A stretch of DNA of 64,000 bases from Bufo bufo (lineage: Eukaryota; Chordata; Amphibia; Anura; Bufonidae), in the NCBI RefSeq assembly GCF_905171765.1, contig NC_053392.1, positions 340,969,010 to 341,033,009 on the forward strand. Direction: 5' to 3'. Below the pieces are notes generated by a model. It saw only the letters and a list, made by a program, of their open reading frames with translations, had not been told where the DNA came from and did not search any database. Below, one piece after another: positions 43,832-55,936 of this stretch (positions are counted from its first letter, which is position 1; each line of letters begins with the position of its first letter). Made by a program: the position numbers and the translations under genes.

Positions 43832-44529
43832 GGCCTCTTTCACACGGGCGTTGCGGAAAAATGTGCGGGTGCATTGCGGGAACACCCGCGATTTTTCCGC
43901 GCGAGTGCAAAACATTGTAATGCGTTTTGCACTCGCGTGAGAAAAATCGCGCGTGTTTGGTACCCAAACCCGAACTTCTTCACAGAAGTTCGGGCTTGGG
44001 ATCGGTGTTCTGTAAAAAGTATTATTGTCCCTTATAACATGGTTATAAGGGAAAATAATAGCATTCTGAATACAGAATGCTAAGTAAAACAGGGCTGGAG
44101 GGGTTAAAATAAATAAAAAATCATTTAACTCACCTTAATCCACTTGCTCGCGATGCCCGGCATCTCCGTCTGACTCTTTTACTGTATAGGACCTGTGGAG
44201 AGCATTAACTATAGTTTAAGGACCTCGGATGACGTCACTCTGGTCATCACATGGTACGTCACATGATCTTTTACCATGGTGAATCACTTGCTTGCGGATG
44301 CTTGCGATTTTCACGCAACCCCATTCATTTCTATGGGGCCTGCGTTACGTGAAAAACGCACAAAGAGGAGCATGCTGCGATTTTCACGCAACGCAAAAGT
44401 GATGCGTGAAAATCACCGCTCGTGTGCACAGCCCCATAGAAATGAATGGGTCAGTATTCAGTGCGGGTGCAATGCGTTCACCTCCCGCATCGCATCCGTG
44501 CGGAATACTCGCTCGTGTGAAAGGGGCCT
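43832..44529. mobile_element. Harbinger-like MITE, TAA target, shortened
   Basis: GGCCTCTTTCACACGGGCG to CGTGTGAAAGGGGCC with TAA at 43829-43831 and 44530-44532. Same family as 37522-38539, but one arm is partly deleted. Confidence 0.8.
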
Positions 44530-44532
44530 AAG

Positions 44533-44843
44533 GGCTGTTTCACACGAGTGAGTCCATTGTGGGAATCACGCTCCGTGTGTGAGTGTGATCCTCTGCTCTG
44601 GACTTGCAGAAGCGCACAGCATTATCATGATTTATAATGCTGTGTGCCTCTGCTTGACCTTATTTCTACAGAGTCATACAGACAGTTTTATGTCACTTTG
44701 ATTCTGTGGAAAAAAAGACATGCAGAGGCACATAGCATTATAAATCATGATAATGCCGTGCGCTCCTGCAAGTCCAGAGCGGAGGATCACACTCACACAC
44801 GGAGCGTGATTCCCGCAATGGACTCGCTCGTGTGAAACAGTCC
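44533..44843. mobile_element. Harbinger-like MITE, TAA target, adjacent to the previous one
   Basis: GGGCTGTTTCACACGAGTG and inverse ends, TAA at 44530-44532 (shared with the left neighbour) and 44844-44846. Palindromic around GCATTATCATGATTTATAATGC. Confidence 0.8.
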
Positions 44844-44942
44844 TAAACAGCTCAGTAGACATAAGTATAAAAAAGTTATGGGGGTCAGAATATGATAATG
44901 TGAAAGAAAAAATGTTTTGACCAAAGTTTACATTTATTTTTA

Positions 44943-45862
44943 GGCCTCTTTCACACGGGCGTCGCGTGTGAGGGCCGGACAAGATGCGGATACGTTACTG
45001 GGAAATGCGTAATTTTTCCACACGAGTGCAAAGTGTTTTAATGTGTTTTGCGCGTGCGGGAGAAAAACTGCATGTTTGGTACCCAGACCCGAATCCGGAA
45101 TTCTTTACAGAAGTTCGGGTTGGAGATCGGTGTTGTGTAGATTTTATTATTTTCCCTTATAACATGGTTATAACGGAAAATAATAGCATTCTTAATACAG
45201 AATGCTTAATAAAATGTCCATTGAGGGGGTTAAAAATAATAAATTTAACTCACCCCATCCACTTGATCGCCTAGCGGATCTCCTCTTCTTTCTACTTTCT
45301 TCAGGACCTGGCTAAAAGACCTTTGATGACGTCACTGCACTCATCACATGGTCCATCACATGTGATGGACCATGTGATGAGCGCAGTGACATCATTAAAG
45401 GTCCTTTAGCCAGGTCTTGAAGAAAGTAGAAAGAAGAGGAGATCCGCTACGCGATCAAGTGGATGGGGTGAGTTAAATTTATTATCTTTAACCCCCTCAA
45501 TGGACATTTTACTAAGCATTCTGTATTAAGAATGCTATTATTTTCCCTTATAACCATGTTATAAGGGAAAATAATAAAGATCGGGTCCCCATCCCGATTG
45601 TCTCCTAGCAACCATGCGTGAAAATCGCACCGCATCCTCACTTGCTTGCGGATGCTTGCGATTTTCACGCAGCCCCATTCACTTCTATGAGGCCTGTGTT
45701 GCGTGAAAAACGCACAATATAGAGCTTGCTGCGATTATCACGCAACGCACAAGTGATGTACACAGCCCCATTGAAGTGAATGGGTCCGGATTCAGTGCGG
45801 GTGCAATGCGTTCACCTCACACATTGCACCCGCGTGGAATTCTCACCCGTGTGAAAGGGGCC
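44943..45862. mobile_element. Harbinger-like MITE, 0.92-kb palindrome, TTA target
   Basis: GGCCTCTTTCACACGGGCG to CGTGTGAAAGGGGCC, TTA at 44940-44942 and 45863-45865. Symmetric around TGGTCCATCACATGTGATGGACCA (about 45360), quoted in two halves: TGGTCCATCACA and its inverse. Confidence 0.85.
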
Positions 45863-46103
45863 TTACACTATTTAGACATAAAAAAAACGTAACATATGGA
45901 GTATCGTTGTAATCGTACTGACCCAGAAAATGAAAGGCATGAGTCAAATTTGCCGCAAATAAAATGCCGTGGGAACAAAACTCGTAAAACGGTGGAGGAA
46001 TTGCATTTTTTTTCCCAATTACACCCCATTTGGATTTTTTTTTACTGCTTCCCACTACATTTTATGCCATAATTAATAGTGGCATTAGAAAGTACAACTT
46101 AGG

Positions 46104-46230
46104 CCTCATGCACACGGCTGTGCTCCTCGGCCGAGAGCGGTCCGTGGTAACACGGCCTGGATTCCTGTTGAAAGCAGGAGCGCACGGCGTCATTGGTTGC
46201 TATGACGCCGTGATCTTCATGCCGCCGCTG
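46104..46230. mobile_element. Harbinger-like MITE left end
   Basis: TTA then GGCCTCATGCACACGGC at about 46100. Only one end seen; it runs into a minisatellite. Confidence 0.4.
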
Positions 46231-46231
46231 C

Positions 46232-46650
46232 ACTACAGTAATACAGTCATCATACAATTATCACCTATCCTGTAGACTCCCAGCGATCATACAGTTATCA
46301 TCTATCCTGTAGACTCCGAGCGATCATACAATTATCACCTATCCTGTAGACTCCCAGCGATCATACAGTAATCATCTATCCTGTAGACTCCCAGCGATCA
46401 TACAATTTTTCACCTATCCTGTAGACTCCCAGCAATCATACAATTATCACCTATCCTGTAGACTCCCAGCGATCATACAATTATCACCTATCCTGTAGAC
46501 TCCCAGCGATCATACAATTATCACCTATCCTGTAGACTCCCAGCGATCATACAGTAATCATCTATCCTGTAGACTCCCAGCGATCATACAGTAATCATCT
46601 ATCCTGTAGACTCCCAGTGATGATACAGTTATCATCTATCCTGTAGTGAT
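46232..46650. repeat. 37-bp minisatellite, about 11 units
   Basis: CTATCCTGTAGACTCCCAGC plus GATCATACAATTATCAC, period 37 (for example 46450 and 46487). Units alternate between CAATTATCACC and CAGTAATCATC. Confidence 0.9.
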
Positions 46651-48201
46651 CATGCATTTATCACCAATGCTGTAGTTAGGTGATAAATGTTATTCATGGA
46701 CCAGCCTCTTTAAAATTAATCCAAAGCTTGACCTTTACCATCCCAATTCACTTTAGGTAAGGTAAAGGAAATAAAAAACACCTGTGTTTACAGTTCAGTA
46801 ATGTAATGATTGGGTGACTCCAGACTGAAAATCCTGCGTACAGATGTATATCCCATCTCTTATGGACTCAAATTTCTAATTAAACAGATTCAATACAATA
46901 TTGTGACAATGTGACATGCTTACAAAATCATTGACAGGATTCAAAGCACATCACAGCCACTGGGTGGACACACATAGCCCCAAAATACATTACAAAGACA
47001 CAGATCTTTAATAAAGGATATTATCAATAATGATGTCCATCTGAAGCTTCATGGTGATAGCACAGCGGGAGGACTGTGATCATTTCTCCTATTCATCAGA
47101 AAGGGGTTGTTTTCTCTGCAAGCATAAGGATTTCTGCAGCTTCCATTCAGATGAACAACAATGAATCTATAGTGCAAATTCAGATGACTTTTTTCAAAAA
47201 AATTTATACTAAATTTTCTGACTATAAAACTGGTTTCACACATTGACCCAAATTTACTGTCTGCACCTAAAATCTTTCTAGAAATTAGTGCAAATTAGCG
47301 CAATTAGGCTTTCTTGTACAATTTATTCCGACTTGCTTGAAAAGATGGTGGATGGCCTATTGAAATGGGTGCAACTTTGTGTAGGAGGTGTTGTCTAATA
47401 TACACCATTTTGTGCTAAAATTGTGTAAAAATTCTGTCTCAAATTAAGCCAACCAATAGTTGGTCCTGAGCTAGACAAAAGTGTCTATTCCTGAACCACA
47501 TTTATCATCCAGCCTGAGCCATTGTGATGAGTCTAGACTGTGTCTATGTCTAGACAGCCTGTTTAAGGAAATAATATATGAAATGTGATTATGTGCAACG
47601 CATTTATGTGTTTGAACCATTTTTAGGGTGGTTTGCACCACACCAGGCAGTTTGCATTCACTAAAGGGTGGCCAGATGTCTTGTGGGTGAATCTATATTT
47701 TTATCCAAATTTATCATTGATGGGGTTTTTTTTAAGTCACAAGAGTCCTTCCGTCCCTTGGTGGTATACAAACTGATGAAGCCTTTGTAATAAATATGAG
47801 TAGACTTTAGACTGAAAAATCAATTTTTCAATTTGTTACAAAAAACTGGATTCAAAGCAAGCAGACATAAAAAAGCAAAAAGTCACATATTGATAAATTA
47901 CCCCAAGGTTTACACCATTTATATGTTTAGTAAATCTGGGCCATTGGGTTTGGAGGGAACACACATTTTTCATGGTGTTTTTAACACCTTGGATATGTAG
48001 GCACTTTATAAGAAGGAGAAATAATACAACAATCTAGTTTTAAAAAAAAGAAGCTAATTAATAATTATAAGGTCTCATGTACAGTACATGGCTCTTTTAT
48101 AGCTCCAAAAATGCTCCAAGTTGTATGACGACGTAATACACCCATAAGGCCAGCCATACTCATGGGATAGCAGCTTAACACTCGTACAGCCAACCTGAGC
48201 C
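46651..48201. other. Unassigned AT-rich sequence
   Basis: No gene, terminal repeat or tandem repeat recognised over about 1.5 kb. Frames are short and broken. This may be among the few non-repetitive stretches in the window. Confidence 0.4.
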
Positions 48202-48482
48202 TAAGGCTCCATTCAGATGTCCGTAGAATGGGTCCGCATCCGTTCCGTAATTATGCGGAACGGGTGCGAACCCATTCATTCTCTATGTGACCGGAAGAGA
48301 TGCCGGACAGCACACAGTGTGCTGTCCGCATCCGCATTTCCGGAGCGCGGCACGGATCTTCTGGTCCGCAGCTCCGGAAAAAAATAGAGCATGTCCTATA
48401 TTCTTGTCCGCAACTCTGGCAAAGAATGTTTCGATAACTCTGGCAAAGAATGTTTGCAAGTACAAAAAATCAATAAGAATAG

Positions 48483-49362
48483 ATCAGATTATTTCTGAAA
48501 ATTCGGAGACCCTCGTTTTGAAACAACTAGGCATTGTAACCACCCAATTGAATCATTAACACCTGTCAAAATCCAGTGTGGACAATTAAGAGATGATGTG
48601 GAGGGTTTAAAAGTCGAGGTTCTCAGACCACAGGTTACCCACTGAGGAAGAGATAAGCTATCTCGAAACGCGTCTGGTCGGAGTACCTGTGCGTGAACTC
48701 GACTGCTATTTCTACATGGCCATGTATTGAAACCAACTACACAAGGAAAATTTTTTGTTTGACTCACGAAAACCTACAGACGAACCAAGTCCTGTGATAT
48801 TCTGTGACGAGATCCTGAGAGCTGCTGCAGAGGGAAACCAATACTGCTGGACTGGGATGTGAATGGTGGGACGCCACCTGAAATAATTCCCATGCAAAGA
48901 ACCTCTCGATCAGCGCCAAAGGTTGTGAGTAACTAAAAATATACGTTTAATCGTGAAAGCTGGTTGCATTTATCAATTATGCAGGCCTGAAAAGGTAAAA
49001 TTATGTTCCTTATATAAAGGTCTGAGGACACAGCTTTGATTAATTCCACTGGGACTCACCCATATATATGGGTTTATTGTACTGGGACTTTAATTGAGAA
49101 AAACACCTAGGTCTCCAGAAAAATCGAGTATCTATCGATTAAGGATATTGCATTTTATTAGTATTTTATGTATGTATTTTAACCTATTCGATTTTATTGG
49201 ATCGATTTATTGTAGTCGATTTTTTATATAATCGATATTCTATCGATAAAATTGTATTTTCGATGTCAATATACACACTCGATTTATTTTATTGTACTTA
49301 AATAAATAAGTTTGGATCCACATTTCTCTAGGTGTTTTGAGTGCCGATCCAATTTCACTCAC
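48483..49362 (+). mobile_element. Hammerhead-bearing retro-insertion, 880 bp
   Basis: TAAGAATAG lies at 48474-48482 and 49363-49371. The insert has no long coding frame. It carries a hammerhead-like motif (48629-48691), then a tail rich in ATCGAT/TCGATT (49130-49290) with AATAAATAAG near 49301. This fits a non-autonomous retroelement; Penelope-related origin is inferred. A 20-bp direct repeat (AACTCTGGCAAAGAATGTTT) sits just left of it, within the host MITE. Confidence 0.55.
48629..48691 (+). ncRNA. Candidate type I hammerhead ribozyme
   Basis: Outer stem I is CACAGGT (48629-48635) with ACCTGTG (48685-48691). Inner stem I is CCA (48639-48641) with TGG (48675-48677). The core CTGAGGA is 48642-48648, stem II is GAGATA (48650-48655) with TATCTC (48659-48664) and loop AGC. 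GAA (48665-48667) is followed by stem III ACGCGT (48668-48673) and C48674, the predicted cleavage position. One extra A (48649) sits between the core and stem II. Stem III is only 2-3 bp, as in known minimal hammerheads of retroelements, which act best as dimers. Activity is not proven. Confidence 0.6.
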
Positions 49363-49444
49363 TAAGAATAGGCATTTCTATGGGGGTGCCGGCCGGGTGT
49401 ATTGCGGATCCGCAATGCACTACAGACGTCTGAATGGAGCCTAA

Positions 49445-50188
49445 ACCTGTAATATAAAGTTTTGGACCCTCATCACATTTTTATTCCTGCAGAGGGATGT
49501 AAGGACCGTGTAAACCTATAAATCTAGGGACACTGTATGAGACAGTACCTCATTGCTAATGCAGATACAGAGTTATCTGTAAATACAATTTAATATTTGT
49601 TGCATTACTATGTTTTTAGACACACAATTCTGTAGGATCTCAAGCTGAAAATGAATGGTTGATGACAAACAAGAATGAACCCCCGTTCAGCATTAACAGC
49701 GTGAACGCACTGATTTGTTATATTTCCTTTTGCTTATCCAGAATGACGTTTTTATCATGTGTAAACTACCCAAAGGCACCATGTGTCTGCTTCAAAACAT
49801 CACTTTTCATGCGCTAAAATGCAAATGAGGCCTCATTTTTCGACCATGCTACTGTTAAAGCCTGTGCATTCAATGTTCTCATTTAGCTTTAGAGACATCA
49901 GCTACCATGGCAACAAGAGTCAGAATCATTCGGTGGTGGAAGCTGGGATTGCAGGTGCTTTACTGTACACTTCATGTAATTCATTAATCTGACATTTTCT
50001 GATGCTTTTGAACTTGGCTTTGGTTTTATTGACATTTTGGTAACAATCCAAATGGTAATATCCAGGAAGTATAGCCTATACATCTAGAAAACTATGCCGA
50101 AAATGCCTGAATGTCAAGCATGGTAGTCTAAAGGATAATTACCGTAATTAAAACCGCACGATAATGTGAAAAATCAAGTACTTTAAGT
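49445..50188. other. Unassigned
   Basis: No gene or repeat border recognised. Two short frames at 49783-50083 overlap on opposite strands and show no domain. Confidence 0.4.
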
Positions 50189-52081
50189 TTAACCCCTTAA
50201 AGACCAAACCTATTTTCAGTTTTTGTTTTTCTGCCCCATGTTCCATAATAGCCATAAAGTTTTTATTTTTCCGTAGCCATATCAGGGCTTATTCTTTGCG
50301 GGACAAGATGCATTTTTTAATGCCACCATTTAATTTACCATTTCTTGTATTGGAAAATGGAAAAAAATGATTCTTTGATGGGTAAAATTGAAAAAAGAAC
50401 ACAATTCTGCCAAGGTTTTTGGGGTTTTGACATCACGGTGTTCACTGTGCACTAAAAAAATGACACAATGCCCTTATTCGCAGCACAATACAATTATGGC
50501 GATACCAAACTTGAATAGTTTTTATTTTGTTTAACCGCCTCCGGACCGCCTAACGCAGGATTGCGGTCCGGAGGCGGTCGATTCAGGCACCTTCACGCGC
50601 CGGCGAGTCATCTCGCGAGAGGCGAGATTTCCTGTGAACGCGCACACACAGGAGCGCGCGTTCACAGTAACCGGAGGTAAGCGAGTGCATCTTCAGCCTG
50701 CCAGCGGCGATCGTTCGCTGGCAGGCTGTAGATGCGATTTTTTTTTAACCCCTTAATGGTATATTAGACGCTGTTTTGATAACAGCGTCTAATATACCTG
50801 CTACCTGTTCCTCTGGTGGTCCCTTTTGCTTGGATCGACCACCAGAGGACACAGGCAGCTCTGTAAGTAGCACTAATCACCACTACACTACACCCCCCCT
50901 GTCACTTATTAACCCCTTATTAACCCCTGATCACCCCATATAGACTCACTGATCACCCCCCTGTCATTGATCACCCCCCTGTAAGGCTCCATTCAGACGT
51001 CAGTATGTGTTTTGCGGTTCCGCAAAAAGAAAAAAGAAAAAAATCATCATTTTCCACTAACTTGTGACAAAAAATAAAAAGTTCTATGAACTCACTATGC
51101 CCATCAGCGAATACCTGAGGGTGTCTACTTTCCGAAATGGGGTCATTTGTGGGGTTTTTCTACTGTCTGGGCATTGTAGAACCTCAGGAAACATGACAGG
51201 TGCTCAGAAAGTCAGAGCTGCTTCAAAATGCGGAAATTCACATTTTTGTACCATAGTTTGTAAACGCTATAACTTTTACCCGAACCAATAAATATACACT
51301 TATTGCATTTTTTTTTTTATCAAAGACATGTAGAACAATACATTTAGAGAAAAATTTATATAGAAATGTATTTAAAAAAAAAATAATTACAACTGAAAGT
51401 GAAAAATGACATTTTTTTGCAAAAATTTTGGTAAATTTCGATTAATAACAAAAAAAGTAAAAATGTCAGCAGCAATGAAATACCACCAAATGAAAGCTCT
51501 ATTAGTGAGAAGAAAAGGAGGTAAAATTTATTTGGGTGGTAAGTTGTATGACCAAGCAATAAACGGTGAAAGTAGTGTAGTGCAGAAGTGTAAAAAGTGG
51601 CCTGGTCATTAAGGGTGTTTAAGCACTGGGAGCTGAGGTGGTTAATTACTTTCAAAACATGAAAACCTTTGAAAAAAATTAAATAATTTTCTATTCATCA
51701 CCATTTTCCGACAGCCATAACTTTTTAATATTTCAGTCTACAGAGCTCTATAGGGGCTTGTTTTTAGCATAACCATTTTTGTGGTATCTATGGCTTTTTG
51801 ATCACTGTTCAATTTTTTTGGGGGGGACAAGATGACTAAATAATGGTAAATCTCGTATTTTTCTTTTTCTTTCTGTTATGGCGTTCACTGCACAGGAAAT
51901 CTTTTTTTATATTTCAATAGTTCAGACATTTTCAGATGCGGCAATACCTTATATGTTTATTTGTAAAATTGGGAAAGGTGGGTGATGTAAAACTCAATAT
52001 TTTGGTATATTTTTTTTTACTTTATATTTAATAACTATTAACTAGAACCTGGGATCTCTTAATCCATTGTACTATTAACCC
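50189..52081. repeat. TTAA-start repeat hosting a second TTAA element
   Basis: Opens TTAACCCCTTAAAGACC. The body (TATTTTCAGTTTTTG, GGGACAAGATGCA) resumes after 51645 with GACAGCCATAACTTTTTAAT. It is non-coding, and the right end is not fixed. Confidence 0.45.
50531..51645. mobile_element. TTAA-flanked element nested in another repeat
   Basis: TTAACCGCCTCCGGACCGCC at the left and the inverse of GGGAGCTGAGGTGGTTAA at the right. TTAA at each end fits piggyBac or Kolobok targeting. It has a strong internal hairpin (GGACCGC...GCGGTCC; GATATTAGACGCTG-like pair at 50760-50795) and, near 50985, the start of a CCATTCAGACGTC MITE. No transposase. Confidence 0.65.
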
Positions 52082-52084
52082 TAA

Positions 52085-52553
52085 AGTCCCTTTCACACGA
52101 GCGATTTTTCTGCGCGGGTGCAATGCGTGAAGTGAACACACAGCCCCCGCACAGATTCCGGACCCATTCATTTCAGTGGGTCTGTGCACATAAGTGTTGT
52201 TTTTCACGCATCATTTCTATGTTGAGTGAGAATCGCAGCATGTTCTATATTCTGCGTTTTGAATGGGGCTTCTGTAAAAAACGCATTACATCTGGATACA
52301 ATCCGGATGTAGTCCGGGTGCAATGCATTTTTCACTGATGGTTGCTAGGAGATGTTGTTTTTAAGCCTTTAGTTTTTTTTTCACGCGCATGAAAAACCCA
52401 TCAAAACTGATTGCACCCGCGTGGAAAAAACTGAAACACTGAACGCAATTGCAGACAAAACTGACTGAACTTGCTTGCGAAATGCTTCCGAGTTTCACTG
52501 ACGCACCCTGAACGCATCCTGACACAATCCGTATTGTTCATGTGAAAGAGGCC
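52085..52553. mobile_element. Harbinger-like MITE, TAA target
   Basis: AGTCCCTTTCACACGAGCG to CATGTGAAAGAGGCC, with TAA at 52082-52084 and 52554-52556. Confidence 0.75.
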
Positions 52554-52556
52554 TAA

Positions 52557-52928
52557 GCCCTTTTGCACACAAATGTGTGCTGCCCGTGCTGCGGCCATAA
52601 AATCGTGGTCCGCAATGCACAGGCACTGACCGTGGGCCAGCCGTATACAGAACGCAACCCCATTAGCTTGAATGGGATCCACGATCCGTACTTTCCGCAA
52701 AAAGATAGGACAAGTTCTATCTTTTTGCGGAACGGAAGCACGGAACGGAACCCCATGAAAGCACTCCGTAGTGCTTCCGTTCTGTGGTTCCATTCCGCAC
52801 CGCATCTCCGGATTTGTGGACCCATCCGTGAATCAGAATGCACACGGCCAGTGTCCCGTGTATTGTAGACCTGCCGTATGTGGGCCGCAATACGGCCATG
52901 GGGGACACACGGTTGTGTGCAAGAGGCC
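52557..52928. mobile_element. Harbinger-like MITE, TAA target, adjacent
   Basis: GCCCTTTTGCACACAAATG to GTTGTGTGCAAGAGGCC. TAA at 52554-52556 is shared with the left neighbour and repeats at 52929-52931. Internal palindrome CCGCAAAAAGATAGGAC/GTTCTATCTTTTTGCGG. Several overlapping frames here are mirror artefacts. Confidence 0.8.
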
Positions 52929-52931
52929 TAA

Positions 52932-54236
52932 TATAGATCTATTAGGGTGAATAGGATTCAGACACTGTCCCTGCTGAGCTGTGTCTCATGCACAGTACAG
53001 CAGGGAATTTACCGTGGCAGACCTGGAAGGCTTCAGAAGCATCCAGGCTGCCACGGTAACTGATCAGAGCCATGCAATTTCACTGTGGGAGCTCTCATCG
53101 GAAGGCAGAGGGAGGCGCGTCTCTCCGCCTCACCTCACAGATGCCGCAATCAGTGTTGAAAATGGCATCTGAAGGGTTAAACAACGGGATGTGGCATGAT
53201 CGTTGTTCCCTGTCATTGAGGCCTAGTGCCGGCTGTATGATACAGCCGGCAACCACCGCTTATGGAGCGGGGTCACCACAGCAGCCTCTCCATACAAATG
53301 CAGGCGCATAATGCCATACATGTACGGCATTATTCGATAAGGGTTTAATATGACACGTCTTTGTTTTTGGCTCTGTGATTTCCACTTATTTATGTTAATG
53401 TTTAATAATTTTTTCCTAGGGACACTGGCTTTGACAGAGTGTGGTTTCTGGATTTGGTCTGCCATTGGGTATAGTTTCTGTGTATTTTCTCCTCACTATG
53501 AGGACTTTACAGTGAGAACAGTATAGAGATAAGGGATTGCCCACTGATCTCAAGAGCCATTTTCTGTTACAGTTACAGATATCCTAGCGATATGCCCCCA
53601 TTGTCTGTGATAGGAATAACCCTTTAAGATACAGTGGGCCAAACCGTGTCAATGAGTGAAATGTGTTTTAGCAATGTCCCTCTCACTGCATTGAGTTGTG
53701 AGTTTTAAACAGTGAATACCTTACAGTTCTTTCCTTTCTCTTTTTCTGGAGTACTGTGGCGTAGAAATTATTTTCTGTGGCTCTCTTAGAAATTGTGGTT
53801 CTGTGGGTTTCAGGCCTAGTACTTTGATGAGGAGAGAGCATACGTAGCTTCTCACACTTCCTCCACTACCACACTACTTACTGAGCTCGGACGGACCTAA
53901 GTCCAGCACCTAACTTCCTACAGGAGAAAACGCAGGATTATTGACCCTGACTGATCCATGCAGAGATATGCTGGTGCATTACATGGGATTTACATATTAA
54001 ATAACATTAAATAACATCACATAATAAGAACAGCTTGCAAGTACCCTACTGTGATGTACTGCACATGCCATCACAGATGGATGGGTCAAGAACATGGGCT
54101 GGAGGGTCCCCTATTGGTTCACCAGTGCATGCGGTGAAATCACAGTGGACGTGATGTCATAGGAATATTGATGCCACAATGACAAAGATGTCACAGGAGA
54201 AACTCATGATCCTAAAACCCCAAAACGGATGATAAC
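52932..54236. other. Unassigned
   Basis: No gene recognised. Contains a short hairpin at 53231-53250 (GCCGGCTGTATGATACAGCCGGC) and an inverse of the 22.6-kb palindrome arm (ATTAGGGTGAATAGGA at 52940). Confidence 0.4.
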
Positions 54237-54320
54237 CTCTATTATATATACACACACATACAGTATGCATATAATAGATGTATATAATAATACAATATAT
54301 ATATATTTATTCATATATAT
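54237..54320. repeat. AT/CA microsatellite at the 3' edge of the Gmr1-like element
   Basis: TATATATACACACACATA and ATATATATTT tracts. Directly abuts the LTR, and may be the insertion target. Confidence 0.7.
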
Positions 54321-54778
54321 TGTGAGAATTTGCTCTGGTAGGCAGGGTAAGTGGACGCAGTACAGAGGCAAAACAAGTTCGTAAATCAAAATGTCAGTGT
54401 TTATTTCACACAAAAGTCAAAAGAAAAATGACTTAATACAGTCTTGGTGTTAAATTCACACAATGAAAAGTCCATAGAACAGTCACGTCACCTTTCTAGC
54501 CGTTTTATCCCCGGCAGTTCACAGCAGGCTTTAGGGGGCCTGTTTCTCAGCGTGCAGCTCTCATGCGGCTCTCAGCCTTCCAGCACAGAACCATGCTTTA
54601 GATCCCAAAACAGAGACTCAGCTACTGAGCCCAGCTACCTATTTAAAGGACAGCCAGGTGCTGCCAAAACCTAGACCAGCACTTAAACTCCGGTCCGGTA
54701 TTTGATCTGACCTGAGCCCAGCAGCCCATGTTGGGAGGAAAATACCTGCCTTCCCAAACAAAACCCCTTGCTATGTCA
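54321..54778 (-). repeat. 3' LTR of the Gmr1-like element
   Basis: Reads TGACATAGCAAGGGG...TTCTCACA on the minus strand, about 458 bp. It has AATAAA near 54396 (as TTTATT on the plus strand) and a TTTAAATAGG TATA-like box near 54640. Confidence 0.75.
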
Positions 54779-54799
54779 CTAACCCCCCCCCTTTGTTCA

Positions 54800-55935
54800 A
54801 CCCTGAGGGGGTGAACACACGCCAGACAGTGTACCCAGGACAGGGCATCGCCGTTTCCCTGTAACTGGCCTGCCCTGTGTTCTACTGTAAACTTAAAGTT
54901 TTGCTAGGACAAGAACAATCTGGTGACCCGAGCATTCCTCTCTTTGGCCTGGCTCATCCACTTGAGAGGGGAGTGGTCGGTCACCAGACTGAACTTTCTC
55001 CCCAACAGATAATAGCGGAGAGACTCGAGTGCCCACTATACCGGGTCTCGGCTGGAGTGAGCTTATGGCTGAGGAAGACAATGGGATGCTCCTCCCCGTT
55101 GACTTCCTGAGACAGTACAGCACCAAGGCCTACTTCGGAGGCATCAGTCTGTACTATAAACTCCCTTTTGAAGTTGGGTGTCACCAAAACCGGGGACCGA
55201 CACAGGGCCAACTTCAAAGCGGAGAAGGCCTCTTCCGCCTGGTCATTCCAGCGAACCATCACGGACTTCCGTCCTTTCAAGAGCCCTGTCAAAGGAGCTG
55301 CTAAAGTGGCAAAATGGGGAACGAACCTCATATAATAGCCCACCATTCCCAGGAATTACTTTACTTGCCTAGTGGTGACAGGTCGGGGCCAATTCCTTTC
55401 CGCCTTTATTTTGTTTACTTGGGGTTTGATGACTCCGTGCCCAATGACATACCCTAGGTATTTGGTCTTCTCTAACCCTATCGCACATTTTTTGGGGTTA
55501 GCTGTTAGACCAGGCCTTTCAAAGGGAGTCCATTACGGCCTGTACTTTGGGAAGGTGACTTTCCCAGTCGGTACTGTGAATGACAATATCATCCAGGTAA
55601 GTCGAGGCGTACCGCCGATGTGGACGAAGCACAATGTCCATTAGACGTTGAAAAGTGTCAGGGGCGCCATGCGGACCGAAGGGTAACACATTATATTGGT
55701 ACAGCCCCTCTGGTGTAATGAAGGCAGTTTTCTCTTTGGCAGCCTCCGTCAAGGGTACCTGCCAGTACCCTTTGGTGAGGTCCAAAACAGAAAAATACCT
55801 GGCTTGGCCTAACCTTTCAATAAGCTCATCCCCCCGAGGCAAGGGATATGCATCGAATTTAGATATTTCGTTCAGCTTACGAAAATTGTTACAAAACCGT
55901 AACGTCCCGTCCGGCTTGGGTATTAAGACTATAGG
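54800..55935 (-). pseudogene. pol: Gmr1-like reverse transcriptase (C-terminal part) and RNase H
   Basis: Continues RT after the foldback insertion: PIVLIPKPDGT, then SVLDLTKGYWQVPL, LPFGPHGAPDTFQRLMD and the catalytic box YLDDIVIHS. The thumb and connection regions follow, then RNase H: FIVQTDASEVGLGAVLSQ, LVTDHSPLKWM, and TVEHRAGQLQGNGDALSW close to the end. A break near 55360-55520 separates frames. Being followed directly by the polypurine tract and LTR, RNase H is the last domain of Pol. Confidence 0.85.
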
Positions 55936-55936
55936 A

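Larger units (their letters stand above)
48205..49441. mobile_element. Harbinger-like MITE split by a retro-insertion
   Basis: GGCTCCATTCAGATGTCCG to CGTCTGAATGGAGCC with TAA at 48202-48204 and 49442-49444. It is the same family as 20704-20991, and the break lies in its TTCTTGTCCGCAA segment. Confidence 0.8.

Noticed and set aside
46232..46650. CRISPR-like array of 37-bp repeats
   Set aside because: The units are contiguous without unique spacers; this is a minisatellite in vertebrate DNA.
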